A DNA stretch of 64,000 nucleotides, taken from assembly GCF_042665525.1 (NCBI RefSeq), contig NZ_JBHTCQ010000001.1:1922001-1986000 (forward strand), read 5' to 3'. The stretch comes from Allobogoriella alba (GTDB taxonomy: Bacteria; Actinomycetota; Actinomycetes; Actinomycetales; Actinomycetaceae). Under the pieces are notes generated by a model. That model did no database searches. It saw nothing but the letters and a program-made list of their open reading frames with translations, and was not told where the DNA came from. The position numbers were made by a program, and so were the translations under genes. Shown one piece after another: positions 16,594 through 26,101 of this stretch. Every line of letters starts with the position of its first letter. Positions within the stretch are counted from its first letter, which is position 1.

Positions 16594-17232
16594 ATGAGCA
16601 CCACCGGACTCGGGGCCAGCTGGGCCGTGGACTGGATGCAGCGGGCCCAGGCGGTGGTCTCGGCCAACCGGGTGGACCTCATCGACCTGGACCGCGCCAT
16701 CGGGGACGGGGACCACGGGGAGAACATGGACCGTGGCTTCACCGCGGTGAGCGGCAAGCTCGCCACCCTGGCGCCGCAGACGCCCGCCGAGGTGCTCAAG
16801 ACGGTCGCCACGACCCTGATGTCGACCGTCGGCGGGGCCGCCGGCCCGCTCTACGGCACGGCGTTCCTCCGCGCCTCCAAGGCCGCCGACGGCGAGCTGG
16901 ACGGCGCGGGGGTGGCCGCGGCCCTCGAGGCCGCCGTCGAGGGCATCCAGGCGCGTGGCAAGGCAGAGCCGGGGGAGAAGACCATGGTCGACGCGTGGTT
17001 GCCTGCGGCCCGGGCTGCCCGCGCCGCGGCGTCCGACGGCGCCGCCCCCGCGGCCGTGCTGAGGGCCGCCGCCGACGCCGCGGCGTCCGGTGCGCAGGCC
17101 ACCGAGCCGATGGTGGCGACGAAGGGTCGTGCGAGCTATCTCGGGCAGCGGTCGGCAGGGCACCGCGACCCGGGGGCGCAGTCCAGCGCCTTGCTGCTCG
17201 CAGCCGCGGCCGAGGCCGCCGAGGCGCCGTGA
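16594..17232 (+). CDS. dhaL: Dihydroxyacetone kinase, DhaL (ADP-binding) subunit
   Basis: A 212-residue DhaL, which keeps ADP bound, receives phosphate from DhaM and transfers it to DHA on DhaK. The metal/ADP motif AIGDGDHGENMDRG lies at residues 35-48 and carries the conserved Asp residues; TVGGAAGPLYGT and GRASYLGQRSAGHRDPGA are further DhaL signatures. The ATG at 16594 has GAGGAG upstream. Its stop overlaps the dhaM start (TGATG). A 98-bp spacer with a direct repeat separates it from dhaK, longer than other gaps in this operon. Confidence 0.95.
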   Translation: MSTTGLGASWAVDWMQRAQAVVSANRVDLIDLDRAIGDGDHGENMDRGFTAVSGKLATLAPQTPAEVLKTVATTLMSTVGGAAGPLYGTAFLRASKAADGELDGAGVAAALEAAVEGIQARGKAEPGEKTMVDAWLPAARAARAAASDGAAPAAVLRAAADAAASGAQATEPMVATKGRASYLGQRSAGHRDPGAQSSALLLAAAAEAAEAP

Positions 17233-17981
17233 TGGCCGCGAGCGGGCAGGTGCGCACCGGCCTGGTCCTCGTCTCGCACTCCGCACGCCTCGCCGACGGC
17301 GTGGTCGAGGTCGCGGCCCAGATGGCGCCGGACGTGCGGATCGTCGCCGCCGGCGGGCTCGAGGACGGCGCGATCGGCACCAGCTACGCGCTGGTGGAGA
17401 CGGCCATCTCGGACCTGCTCGGCACCGACGGCCTCGACGGCGTCGTGCTCCTGACCGACCTCGGCTCCGCCACCATGACGGCCGAGTCCGTCCTCGAGGC
17501 GCTCGAGGGCGACAGCGGCGTCGTGCTCGCCGACGGCCCGCTCGTCGAGGGCGCCGTCGCGGCCGCGGTGGCGGCCCAGGGCGGCGCGGGTGCCGCGGAC
17601 GTGGCACGGGCGGTGCGTGACGCCGGAGCCGCCTTCGGTGGTGCGGCGGACCTGTCCGCGGAGGCTGGCGACACCGGCAGCGGCACCGCCGGGGCGCCCG
17701 CGACCGGCGACGATGTCCTGACCAAGGACTTCGTCCTGGTCAACGAGGTCGGCCTGCACGCCCGGCCGGCCGCCACACTGGCGCGCCTGGTCTCCGGGTA
17801 CGACGCGACGGTCACGGTGAACGGCGTGGACGCCACCAGCGTGCTGGCCCTCATGGCCCTCGGCCTGCGCAAGGGCGACGAGATCCACGTCGCGGCCTCG
17901 GGCACGCAGGCCGCGGAGGCGCTGGACGGCGTCGCCGGGAGCGTGGCCGACGGCTTCGGGGAGGGCGCGGCCGCCGGATAG
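17232..17981 (+). CDS. dhaM: DhaM phosphotransferase, EIIA(Man)-like domain fused to HPr
   Basis: A 249-residue phosphoryl donor for DhaL. The N-terminal mannose-type EIIA domain (residues 1-130) has its phospho-His at residue 16 (LVSHSARLAD) and the LLTDLGSA block. After an Ala/Gly-rich linker, the C-terminal HPr domain carries GLHARPAATLAR with the phospho-His. The EI-like domain found in enterobacterial DhaM is missing, so general PTS Enzyme I must phosphorylate it, which implies that a ptsI gene exists elsewhere. The start overlaps the dhaL stop by 1 bp. Confidence 0.92.
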   Translation: MAASGQVRTGLVLVSHSARLADGVVEVAAQMAPDVRIVAAGGLEDGAIGTSYALVETAISDLLGTDGLDGVVLLTDLGSATMTAESVLEALEGDSGVVLADGPLVEGAVAAAVAAQGGAGAADVARAVRDAGAAFGGAADLSAEAGDTGSGTAGAPATGDDVLTKDFVLVNEVGLHARPAATLARLVSGYDATVTVNGVDATSVLALMALGLRKGDEIHVAASGTQAAEALDGVAGSVADGFGEGAAAG

Positions 17982-18101
17982 CACCGCGGGAGGGGGCGGC
18001 GCCGCACGGCACACACCTGTCCCGCGAGGACCGCCGTATCCGTGGGTGCGTTCGGGAGAGCTGTGTGTCTCCTCGGTGGTCGCGGGACCTAGCATTGACC
18101 G

Positions 18102-18533
18102 GTGAGCACCGGCAGCGCTGAGCCCCCACCGCCCAGGAAGCCCGGCTCGGCCCGGGCGATGTTCGCCGTCTCGGTGCTCGCCTCGGAGTTCCTCGTGGTG
18201 CTGTTCGCGACGCTGGTCGCGCACGGCCTGCAGCTGGCCGACCGCCCGCTGGTGTGGACCGCAGGTGGTGCGGTCATGCTGCTGTGCCTGCTCGGCTGCG
18301 GGCTCGTGCGCCGCGGCAGGGCCGGTGTCGTGGTCGGGTACGTGGTGCAGGTGCTGCTCCTGGCGGCCGGCGTCGTGCTGCCCGCCATGCTCGTCGTCGG
18401 GGCGCTCTTCGGCGTGCTGTGGGTGGTCTCCCTGCGGGTCGGCGCGCGTATCGACCGCGAGCGTCAGGAGCGCTACCAGGCGGAGCTGGAGCACCGTGCG
18501 CAGCAGGCAGGGACCGACGCCGCAGACCGGTAG
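18102..18533 (+). CDS. DUF4233 membrane protein
   Basis: A 143-residue protein with four hydrophobic segments (about residues 17-38, 48-64, 72-90 and 94-113) and a charged, coiled C-terminal tail rich in Arg, Glu and Gln. It matches the DUF4233 family, whose gene normally sits between folC and ndk in actinobacteria; function is unknown. TAGCAT ends 6 nt before the GTG at 18102, the leaderless pattern. Here it has lost contact with folC because the van and dha genes lie in between. ndk follows after 11 bp with its own promoter. Confidence 0.8.
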   Translation: MSTGSAEPPPPRKPGSARAMFAVSVLASEFLVVLFATLVAHGLQLADRPLVWTAGGAVMLLCLLGCGLVRRGRAGVVVGYVVQVLLLAAGVVLPAMLVVGALFGVLWVVSLRVGARIDRERQERYQAELEHRAQQAGTDAADR

Positions 18534-18544
18534 GCTGCCTGCAC

Positions 18545-18973
18545 GTGACTACTTCCCTCGAACGCACCCTGGTCATCGTCAAGCCCGACGGCGTCGCCCG
18601 CCGGCTCACCGGCGAGGTGCTCCGCCGCGTCGAGGCCAAGGGCTACACGATCGTCGCTCTCGAGCAGCGCACCGTGTCCCGGGAGCTGCTCACCGAGCAC
18701 TACGCCGAGCACCAGGGCAAGCCCTTCTTCGAGCCGCTGCTGGAGTTCATGACGTCCGGTCCCGTCGTCGCCGCCGTCGTCGAGGGCCACGGCGTCATCG
18801 AGGGCTTCCGGTCGCTCGCCGGCGCCACCAACCCGACCTCCGCCGCCCCGGGAACCATCCGTGGCGACCTCGGGCGCGAGTGGGGCACCACCGTGGTGCA
18901 GAACCTCGTCCACGGCTCCGACAGCCCCGAGTCCGCGGCACGGGAGATCGGGCTCTGGTTCCCGATCCTCTGA
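18545..18973 (+). CDS. ndk: Nucleoside diphosphate kinase
   Basis: A 142-residue enzyme that balances nucleoside triphosphates by phospho-His transfer from ATP. The N-terminal RTLVIVKPDGV, the TNPTSAAPGTIRGDLG loop and the active-site His123 in NLVHGSDSPESA are all canonical. The GTG at 18545 has no ribosome-binding site; TAGGCT lies 8 nt upstream, matching a leaderless promoter, and this box overlaps the stop of the DUF4233 gene. The same TAGGCTGCCT string precedes smc. Confidence 0.97.
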   Translation: MTTSLERTLVIVKPDGVARRLTGEVLRRVEAKGYTIVALEQRTVSRELLTEHYAEHQGKPFFEPLLEFMTSGPVVAAVVEGHGVIEGFRSLAGATNPTSAAPGTIRGDLGREWGTTVVQNLVHGSDSPESAAREIGLWFPIL

Positions 18974-19042
18974 CGGCCCGGCCGTCCACAACTCCGGCCC
19001 ACCTCACGGATCGGCGGCACCTGAGGCCTTAGGCTGCCTCGC

Positions 19043-22000
19043 GTGCACCTGAAGACGCTGACGCTGCGAGGGTTCAAGTCCTTCGCGTCCGCGACGACGC
19101 TGCACCTGGAGCCGGGCATCACCTGCGTCGTCGGTCCGAACGGCTCGGGCAAGTCCAACGTCGTCGACGCCCTGTCCTGGGTCATGGGTGAGCAGGGCGC
19201 CAAGACGCTGCGCGGCGGCGCGATGGCGGACGTCATCTTCGCCGGCACCGCGAACCGGGCACCGCTCGGGCGGGCCGAGGTCTCCCTCACGATCGACAAC
19301 ACCGACGGCGTGCTGCCGATCGAGTACACCGAGGTGACCATCTCCCGGACCCTGTTCCGCTCCGGCGGCTCGGAGTACGCCATCAACGGCGAGGCGTGCC
19401 GGCTGCTGGACATCCAGGAGCTGCTCTCCGACACCGGCATGGGCCGGGAGATGCACGTCATCGTCGGCCAGGGCCGGCTGGACTCGGTGCTCCAGGCCAC
19501 CCCGGAGGACCGGCGTGGCTTCATCGAGGAGGCCGCGGGGGTCCTCAAGCACCGGCGCCGCAAGGAGAAGGCGCTCCGCAAGCTCGAGGCGATGTCCGCC
19601 AACGTCGCGCGCGTGACCGACCTGACCACCGAGATCCGCCGCCAGCTGGGTCCGCTCGCCCGCCAGGCCGACGTCGCCCGCCGCGCGCAGGTGGTCCAGG
19701 CGGACCTGCGCGACGCGAAGGCCCGCCTCCTCGCGGACGACCTCGTCCAGCTCAGCTCCACGCTCGCCCAGGACGAGGCGGACGAGACCGCCCTCAAGCA
19801 GCGCCGCGCCGCGGTCGAGGCGGCCCAGGAGGACGCCCGGGCACGGCTGACCGCTCTGGAGCAGGCGGCCGCGGCCGCCGCACCCCGGCTCGGGCGTGCC
19901 ACGGACACCTGGTACAAGCTCTCGGGGTTGCGCGAGCGGCTCCGGACCCTGGAGCACGTCGCCGCCGAGCGGGTGCGTCTCCTCGGCACGACGACGAGCG
20001 AGGAGCCGGCGAGCAGTAACGAGCCCGACGAGCTGGAGGCCCAGGCCGCGGAGGTCCGCGAGCAGGAGGCCGCGCTCGGCGCCGACGTGGACGCCGCACG
20101 CAGCGCGCTCGAGGAGGCGGTCGCCGCTCGGGGTGAGGCCGAGGACGCCGAGCGGGAGGCCGAGCGAGCGCTGGCCGCGGTCCACCGCGGCGTCGCCGAC
20201 CGTCGGGAAGGGCTCGCCCGCCTCACCGGCCAGGTGGGCGCCCGGCGCGAGCGCCTCGAGGCCGCCGAGGCCGAGATCGGGCGGCTGCGGGAGGCCCTCG
20301 CCGCGGCGGAGGAGCGGGCCCGCACGGCACAGTCGGAGTTCACCAAGCTCGAGCAGCAGGTCGCCGGCGTCGAGGAGGGCGAGGAGGGCCTCGACGAGGC
20401 CCACGAGCAGGCCACGGCCGAGCTCGAGGAGGCCGAGCGCACCGTCGCGCAGCTCGTCGAGGACGAGCGGTCCGCCCAGGCGGACCGGACCACCTGGACG
20501 ACGCGACGCGACACGCTGGAGATGTCGCTGCGCCGCAAGGACGGCACCGGCGCCCTGCTCGAGACCGGCATGGCCGGTCTGCTCGGGCCGGTCGCGGACC
20601 ACCTCACCGTCGAGCCGGGTTGGGAGAACGCCGTCGCCGCCGCGCTCGGCGAGTCCGCCGACGCGGCGCTGGTCGAGTCGGTCGACGTCGCCGTGGACGC
20701 CGTGCGGCGCGCCCGCGACGACGACAGCGGACAGGTGCGGCTGCTCGTCGCGGGCGACGGTGCCGACCCGGACCGCGGGGACGCACCGACGGGAGTCTGG
20801 GCCCTCGACGTCGTGCGGGCCGCAGACGCCGTCGGTGCTGCGCTGGCCCGCCTGCTGGCGGACGTCGTGCTCGTCGACGGGCTCGCCGAGGCGCGGTCCG
20901 TCGTCGCCGGGGATGCGAGCCTGACCGCGGTGACCCGCGACGGCGACCTGCTCTCCGCCGTCGCGGCGCACGGGGGGACGACCGGCGCACCGAGCGTCCT
21001 CGAGCTGCACGCCGCGCACGAGGAGGCGACCCGCGAGATCGAGGCGGCGACGGCCCGGCAGGAGCAGGCGCGGTTCGCGCTCGGCCCGGCACAGGACCGG
21101 GTCAAGGCCGCGCAGTCCCGGGTCGCGGAGACCCTGGACGCCTTGCACGCCTCCGATGCCCGGCACGCCGCGGTGGCCGAGCAGCTGGGCCGTCACGCGT
21201 CCGCGCTGCGCGGCGCCGAGGCCGAGGCCGAGCGCGCCCGGCCCGCGATCGAGCGCGCCGAGGCGGAGATCGCGGAGCACACGGCCGAGCTCGAGACCCT
21301 CGCCGAGCGGCTGGAGATCGCGCAGCGGGAGCCGGAGCGGACCGAGGAGGACCTCACCGGCGCCACCGAGTCTCGCGACGCCGCCGCGGCGGCGGCCCGG
21401 GAGGCACGCGGCAAGGAGACCGAGGCCCGGCTCGCGCTGCGCACGCTCGAGGAGCGCGCCGGCGCCCTGGCGGGTCGCGCCTCGTCCCTGGAGGCGGCCG
21501 CGCAGGAGGAGCGCGCCGCACGACGCCGCGCGGCCGAGCTCGCCGCGCGTCGCGCCGCCCAGGCCGACGTGGCGGCGGAGGTGCGCGCCGGTGCCGCACG
21601 GGCGGCCGCCGCCGTCGAGGCGTCGGTCGCGGCGGCGGCCGACGAGCGTGAGCAGGCCGAGACCGAGCGCAGCGAGCGGGAGCAGCAGCTCACCGAGGTC
21701 CGGGCGGAGCTGGACGAGCTGAGCGCCCAGGTGTCCGCGCTCACCGACGCGGCGCACCGGGACGAGGTGGCACGCGCCGAGCAGCGGCTGCGCGTCACCC
21801 AGCTCGAGGAGCGCGCGGTCGCCGAGCTCGGACTGGACCCGGCCGTGCTCGTCGACGAGTACGGGCCGGACACGATGGTGCGGGTCGCCCCCACCGAGGA
21901 CGAGCCGGAGCCCGAGCCGCGACCCTACGTGCGCGAGGAGCAGGAGAAGCGCCTGAAGCGTGCGGAGCGTGACCTGGCGCGGCTCGGCACCGTCAACCCG

Positions 22001-22594
22001 CTCGCCCTCGAGGAACACGCCGCCCTGGCCGAGCGCCACAAGTTCCTCACCGAGCAGCTCGCCGACCTGGAGAAGTCCCGCAAGGACCTGCTGGAGATCG
22101 TCCGGGAGATCGACGAGCGCGTCCAGCGCGTCTTCGCGGACGCGTTCGAGGACACCGCCCGGGAGTTCGAGGGAGTCTTCTCCCGGCTCTTCCCCGGCGG
22201 CGAGGGGCGGCTCGTGCTGACCGACCCCGAGGACATGCTCACCACCGGCATCGAGATCGAGGCGCGCCCCGCCGGGAAGAAGGTCAAGCGGCTCTCGCTG
22301 CTGTCCGGGGGCGAACGGTCGCTGACCGCCGTCGCGCTCCTGGTGGCGATCTTCAAGGCCCGGCCCAGCCCGTTCTACGTCCTGGACGAGGTCGAGGCCG
22401 CCCTCGACGACGTCAACCTCGGCCGCCTGCTGGAGATCTTCCGCGAGCTGCGCGACTCCTCCCAGCTCATCGTCATCACCCACCAGAAGCGCACCATGGA
22501 GGTTGCCGACGCCCTCTACGGCGTGACGATGCGCGGCGACGGCGTCACCACCGTCATCTCCCAGCGGCTGGAGCGCGAGGTCGAACCGGTGTGA
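19043..22594 (+). CDS. smc: Chromosome segregation protein SMC
   Basis: A 1183-residue SMC ATPase that compacts and segregates DNA with ScpA/ScpB. The N-terminal head has the Walker A GPNGSGKSNVVDALSW (residues 32-47). Long Ala/Glu/Arg coiled coils (about 170-510 and 670-1010) flank the hinge. The C-terminal head has the signature LSGGERSLTAVAL and Walker B FYVLDEVEAALDD. Length is normal for the family. The GTG at 19043 is preceded 7 nt upstream by TAGGCT, so the mRNA may be leaderless. A long antisense open frame is only a composition shadow. Confidence 0.96.
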   Translation: MHLKTLTLRGFKSFASATTLHLEPGITCVVGPNGSGKSNVVDALSWVMGEQGAKTLRGGAMADVIFAGTANRAPLGRAEVSLTIDNTDGVLPIEYTEVTISRTLFRSGGSEYAINGEACRLLDIQELLSDTGMGREMHVIVGQGRLDSVLQATPEDRRGFIEEAAGVLKHRRRKEKALRKLEAMSANVARVTDLTTEIRRQLGPLARQADVARRAQVVQADLRDAKARLLADDLVQLSSTLAQDEADETALKQRRAAVEAAQEDARARLTALEQAAAAAAPRLGRATDTWYKLSGLRERLRTLEHVAAERVRLLGTTTSEEPASSNEPDELEAQAAEVREQEAALGADVDAARSALEEAVAARGEAEDAEREAERALAAVHRGVADRREGLARLTGQVGARRERLEAAEAEIGRLREALAAAEERARTAQSEFTKLEQQVAGVEEGEEGLDEAHEQATAELEEAERTVAQLVEDERSAQADRTTWTTRRDTLEMSLRRKDGTGALLETGMAGLLGPVADHLTVEPGWENAVAAALGESADAALVESVDVAVDAVRRARDDDSGQVRLLVAGDGADPDRGDAPTGVWALDVVRAADAVGAALARLLADVVLVDGLAEARSVVAGDASLTAVTRDGDLLSAVAAHGGTTGAPSVLELHAAHEEATREIEAATARQEQARFALGPAQDRVKAAQSRVAETLDALHASDARHAAVAEQLGRHASALRGAEAEAERARPAIERAEAEIAEHTAELETLAERLEIAQREPERTEEDLTGATESRDAAAAAAREARGKETEARLALRTLEERAGALAGRASSLEAAAQEERAARRRAAELAARRAAQADVAAEVRAGAARAAAAVEASVAAAADEREQAETERSEREQQLTEVRAELDELSAQVSALTDAAHRDEVARAEQRLRVTQLEERAVAELGLDPAVLVDEYGPDTMVRVAPTEDEPEPEPRPYVREEQEKRLKRAERDLARLGTVNPLALEEHAALAERHKFLTEQLADLEKSRKDLLEIVREIDERVQRVFADAFEDTAREFEGVFSRLFPGGEGRLVLTDPEDMLTTGIEIEARPAGKKVKRLSLLSGGERSLTAVALLVAIFKARPSPFYVLDEVEAALDDVNLGRLLEIFRELRDSSQLIVITHQKRTMEVADALYGVTMRGDGVTTVISQRLEREVEPV

Positions 22595-22777
22595 ACGCGC
22601 CTCGAAGGGGGCGCCGTCGTGCTCTCCCGGTGGCGGGTCCGCGAGGAAGACGTCGAGCACCTGCGGAGTCGGATCGGGGCCGCGCGGGCGGCCGGGTGAG
22701 CGACGTCACCGACCGCTCGCCACGCAGACATCCCGTGTAACCAGCGAATTCACAGTTTCGGGGTGATACTGAGTCAC

Positions 22778-23083
22778 ATGACCGGAGCGATCGTCTACGG
22801 GTTCGTCGCGGTGCTGTGCGCCGTGGCGATCTTCGCCGCGCTGCTCTCCGGGCGCCGGCCGGAGAAGGGCTTCGTGGCCTGGGTCCAGGACTCCTTCGCC
22901 GCGTGGCGGGCCGATGAGCTGAAGAAGGACAAGCTGCCGCAGACGAAGGTGCAGGACGCGGACCTCGAGGACCTGTTCTCCCTCGGCGTGCCGGACGACC
23001 GACCCGCGTACACCCGGCCCGAGGAGATCGTCGCCCGCTGGGACGACGTGCGCGAACGGGCCCGCCAGCTCACCAAGCACTGA
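22778..23083 (+). CDS. Small membrane-anchored hypothetical protein
   Basis: A 101-residue protein with one N-terminal hydrophobic helix (residues 3-23), then a soluble, charged part with WVQDSFAAWRADELKKDK and a C-terminal RPEEIVARWDDVRERARQL helix. I do not recognise a named family. The position between smc and ftsY and the single anchor suggest an envelope-associated protein. The ATG at 22778 is chosen; an in-frame GTG at 22763 would add five residues, and neither start has a clear ribosome site. GATACT at 22765-22770 lies 7 nt before the ATG, so a leaderless start is plausible. Confidence 0.7.
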   Translation: MTGAIVYGFVAVLCAVAIFAALLSGRRPEKGFVAWVQDSFAAWRADELKKDKLPQTKVQDADLEDLFSLGVPDDRPAYTRPEEIVARWDDVRERARQLTKH

Positions 23084-23153
23084 TCGCCGGCCACCGAGGC
23101 CGCCGGCACGCACGATTGCCCGAGGCTCGCCCCGGTAGGTCAAACTGGGCGTC

Positions 23154-24296
23154 GTGACCGAACAGATCGCCCTCCTCCTCGCCGTCGTCGTCGTCCTCCT
23201 CATTGCCGTCGGGATCGGCGCGACCGCACTCCTGCGGCGTCGCCGTGGCGGTCCGCCGCCCACGCCGGACCCGGACCAGGCCGAGGTGCTCGACCCGGAC
23301 GTCGAGGCGGCCGCCGCGACCGCTCCGGCGGCTGCTCCCGCGCCGACGCTGGAACGCCCGGAGCCCGTCGCCACGCGCATGCAGCGCCTGCGTGCGCGCC
23401 TCGCCCGCTCCGGCTCCGTCGGGCAGGCCCTGCTGTCCGTCCTCTCCCGCGGCGACCTCTCCGAGAGCGACTGGGAGGAGATCGAGGACACGCTCCTGCT
23501 CGCGGACGTCGGCGTCGGCCCCACGACCGAGCTGATGGACACGCTGCGGACCCGGACCAAGGTCATGGGCACCACGGAGCCCGAGGCCGTCCGCGCCATG
23601 CTGCGGGAGGAGCTCCTCGCCCTCGTCGGCACCACGGCCGACCGGCGCCTGGCCGCGACGCCCGTGCTCGGTGACGACGGCGAGCCCCACCCGGCGACCG
23701 TCCTCGTCGTCGGCGTCAACGGCACCGGCAAGACCACCACGGTGGCCAAGCTCGCGCGGGTGCTCGTCGCCGAGGACAAGGACGTCGTGCTCGGCGCCGC
23801 GGACACCTTCCGGGCCGCCGCCGCGGACCAGCTCGGCACCTGGGGCGCGCGAGTCGGCGTCGAGGTGGTCCGCTCCGACCGCGAGGGCGCGGACCCCGCC
23901 TCCGTCGCCTTCGACGCCGTGCGCCAGGGGCGCGAGAGCGGCGCCGACGTCGTGCTCGTGGACACCGCCGGCCGACTGCAGAACAAGCAGGGCCTCATGG
24001 ACGAGCTCGGCAAGATCAAGCGCGTCATGTCCCGGCAGGCGCCGGTCGGCGAGGTGCTGCTCGTCCTGGACGCCACGACCGGTCAGAACGGGATGCGCCA
24101 GGCGCAGGTCTTCGCCGAGGCCGTCGACATCACCGGCATCGTCCTGACCAAGCTGGACGGCACGGCCAAGGGCGGGATCGTCGTCGCCGTGCAGCGCGAG
24201 CTCGGCGTCCCGGTGAAGTTCGTGGGCCTCGGCGAAGGCCCGGACGACCTCGCCCCGTTCGTGCCCGAGGAGTTCGTGGAGGCCCTGCTCTCCTGA
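23154..24296 (+). CDS. ftsY: Signal recognition particle receptor FtsY
   Basis: A 380-residue SRP-GTPase that receives ribosome-SRP complexes at the membrane. It has an N-terminal membrane helix (residues 5-28), common in actinobacterial FtsY, then a short acidic/Pro/Ala linker, the N domain, and the G domain with GVNGTGKTTTVAKLA, DTFRAAAADQL, DTAGRLQNK and TKLDGTAKGG. Partner of Ffh (27985-29559). The GTG at 23154 is preceded 7 nt upstream by CAAACT, a possible -10, without a ribosome site. Confidence 0.96.
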   Translation: MTEQIALLLAVVVVLLIAVGIGATALLRRRRGGPPPTPDPDQAEVLDPDVEAAAATAPAAAPAPTLERPEPVATRMQRLRARLARSGSVGQALLSVLSRGDLSESDWEEIEDTLLLADVGVGPTTELMDTLRTRTKVMGTTEPEAVRAMLREELLALVGTTADRRLAATPVLGDDGEPHPATVLVVGVNGTGKTTTVAKLARVLVAEDKDVVLGAADTFRAAAADQLGTWGARVGVEVVRSDREGADPASVAFDAVRQGRESGADVVLVDTAGRLQNKQGLMDELGKIKRVMSRQAPVGEVLLVLDATTGQNGMRQAQVFAEAVDITGIVLTKLDGTAKGGIVVAVQRELGVPVKFVGLGEGPDDLAPFVPEEFVEALLS

Positions 24297-24395
24297 GCGC
24301 GGGCTGAGCACGGGCGCACCGAGGACGGCCTGCGCATCTCGCATGGCGGGACGGCGCGGCGTCGGCAACAGGATCGTCATCCGGCCGCCCCACTT

Positions 24396-24433
24396 GTCAC
24401 ATCCAGGAAACACCGGTGTTCGCGGGGCGAAAC
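24396..24433 (+). promoter_or_regulatory. GlnR box upstream of amt
   Basis: GTCAC-n6-GAAAC-n6-GTTCG-n6-GAAAC fits the four-block actinobacterial GlnR site (gTnAc-n6-GaAAc, twice) with exact 6-bp spacing. Only the third block deviates (GTTCG for GTnAC). It predicts activation of amt-glnK-glnD under nitrogen limitation. Confidence 0.8.
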
Positions 24434-24488
24434 GCGGACCCAGGACCGTGGTGCCTGGCCAGCCGTACGCGCTGGCGAGGGAGGAACC

Positions 24489-25762
<1,274 letters not shown>

Positions 25763-25766
<4 letters not shown>

Positions 25767-26101
25767 AGCTCGTCACCGCGATCGTCCAGCCGCACCGGCT
25801 CGACGACGTCAAGAAGGCCCTCGAGGCCGCGGGCATCCACGGCATGACCGTGTCCGAGGCCAACGGGTACGGCCGGCAGCACGGCCATACCGAGGTCTAC
25901 CGGGGCGCCGAGTACACCATCGAGCTCGTGCCCAAGGTCCGCCTCGAGATCGTCGTCGGGGACCAGGACGCCGACGCGGTGGTGGACGCGGTCGTCGGCG
26001 CGGCCCACTCCGGGCGCATCGGCGACGGCAAGGTCTGGACGGTGCCCGTCGAGGACGTCGTCCGGGTGCGCACCGGAGAGCGAGGCCCCGACGCGCTGTG
26101 A
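25763..26101 (+). CDS. glnK: Nitrogen regulatory protein P-II
   Basis: A 112-residue P-II trimer subunit that senses 2-oxoglutarate and ATP/ADP and blocks Amt when nitrogen is sufficient. The T-loop has Tyr51 in YRGAEYTIELVPK, the residue adenylylated (actinobacteria) or uridylylated by GlnD; the B-loop SGRIGDGKVW and C-terminal VRVRTGERG are intact. It overlaps amt (ATGA) and glnD (GTGA), tightly coupling channel, sensor and modifier. Confidence 0.97.

Noticed and set aside
19004..22660. A 1218-codon open frame antisense to smc
   Set aside because: It is a mirror frame of the GC-rich smc coiled-coil codons; the translated sequence is low-complexity Leu/Gly/Arg with no domain.
22595..22777. 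Possible small gene between smc and the small membrane protein gene
   Set aside because: Short frames here have no ribosome site or recognisable product; the stretch is treated as intergenic.
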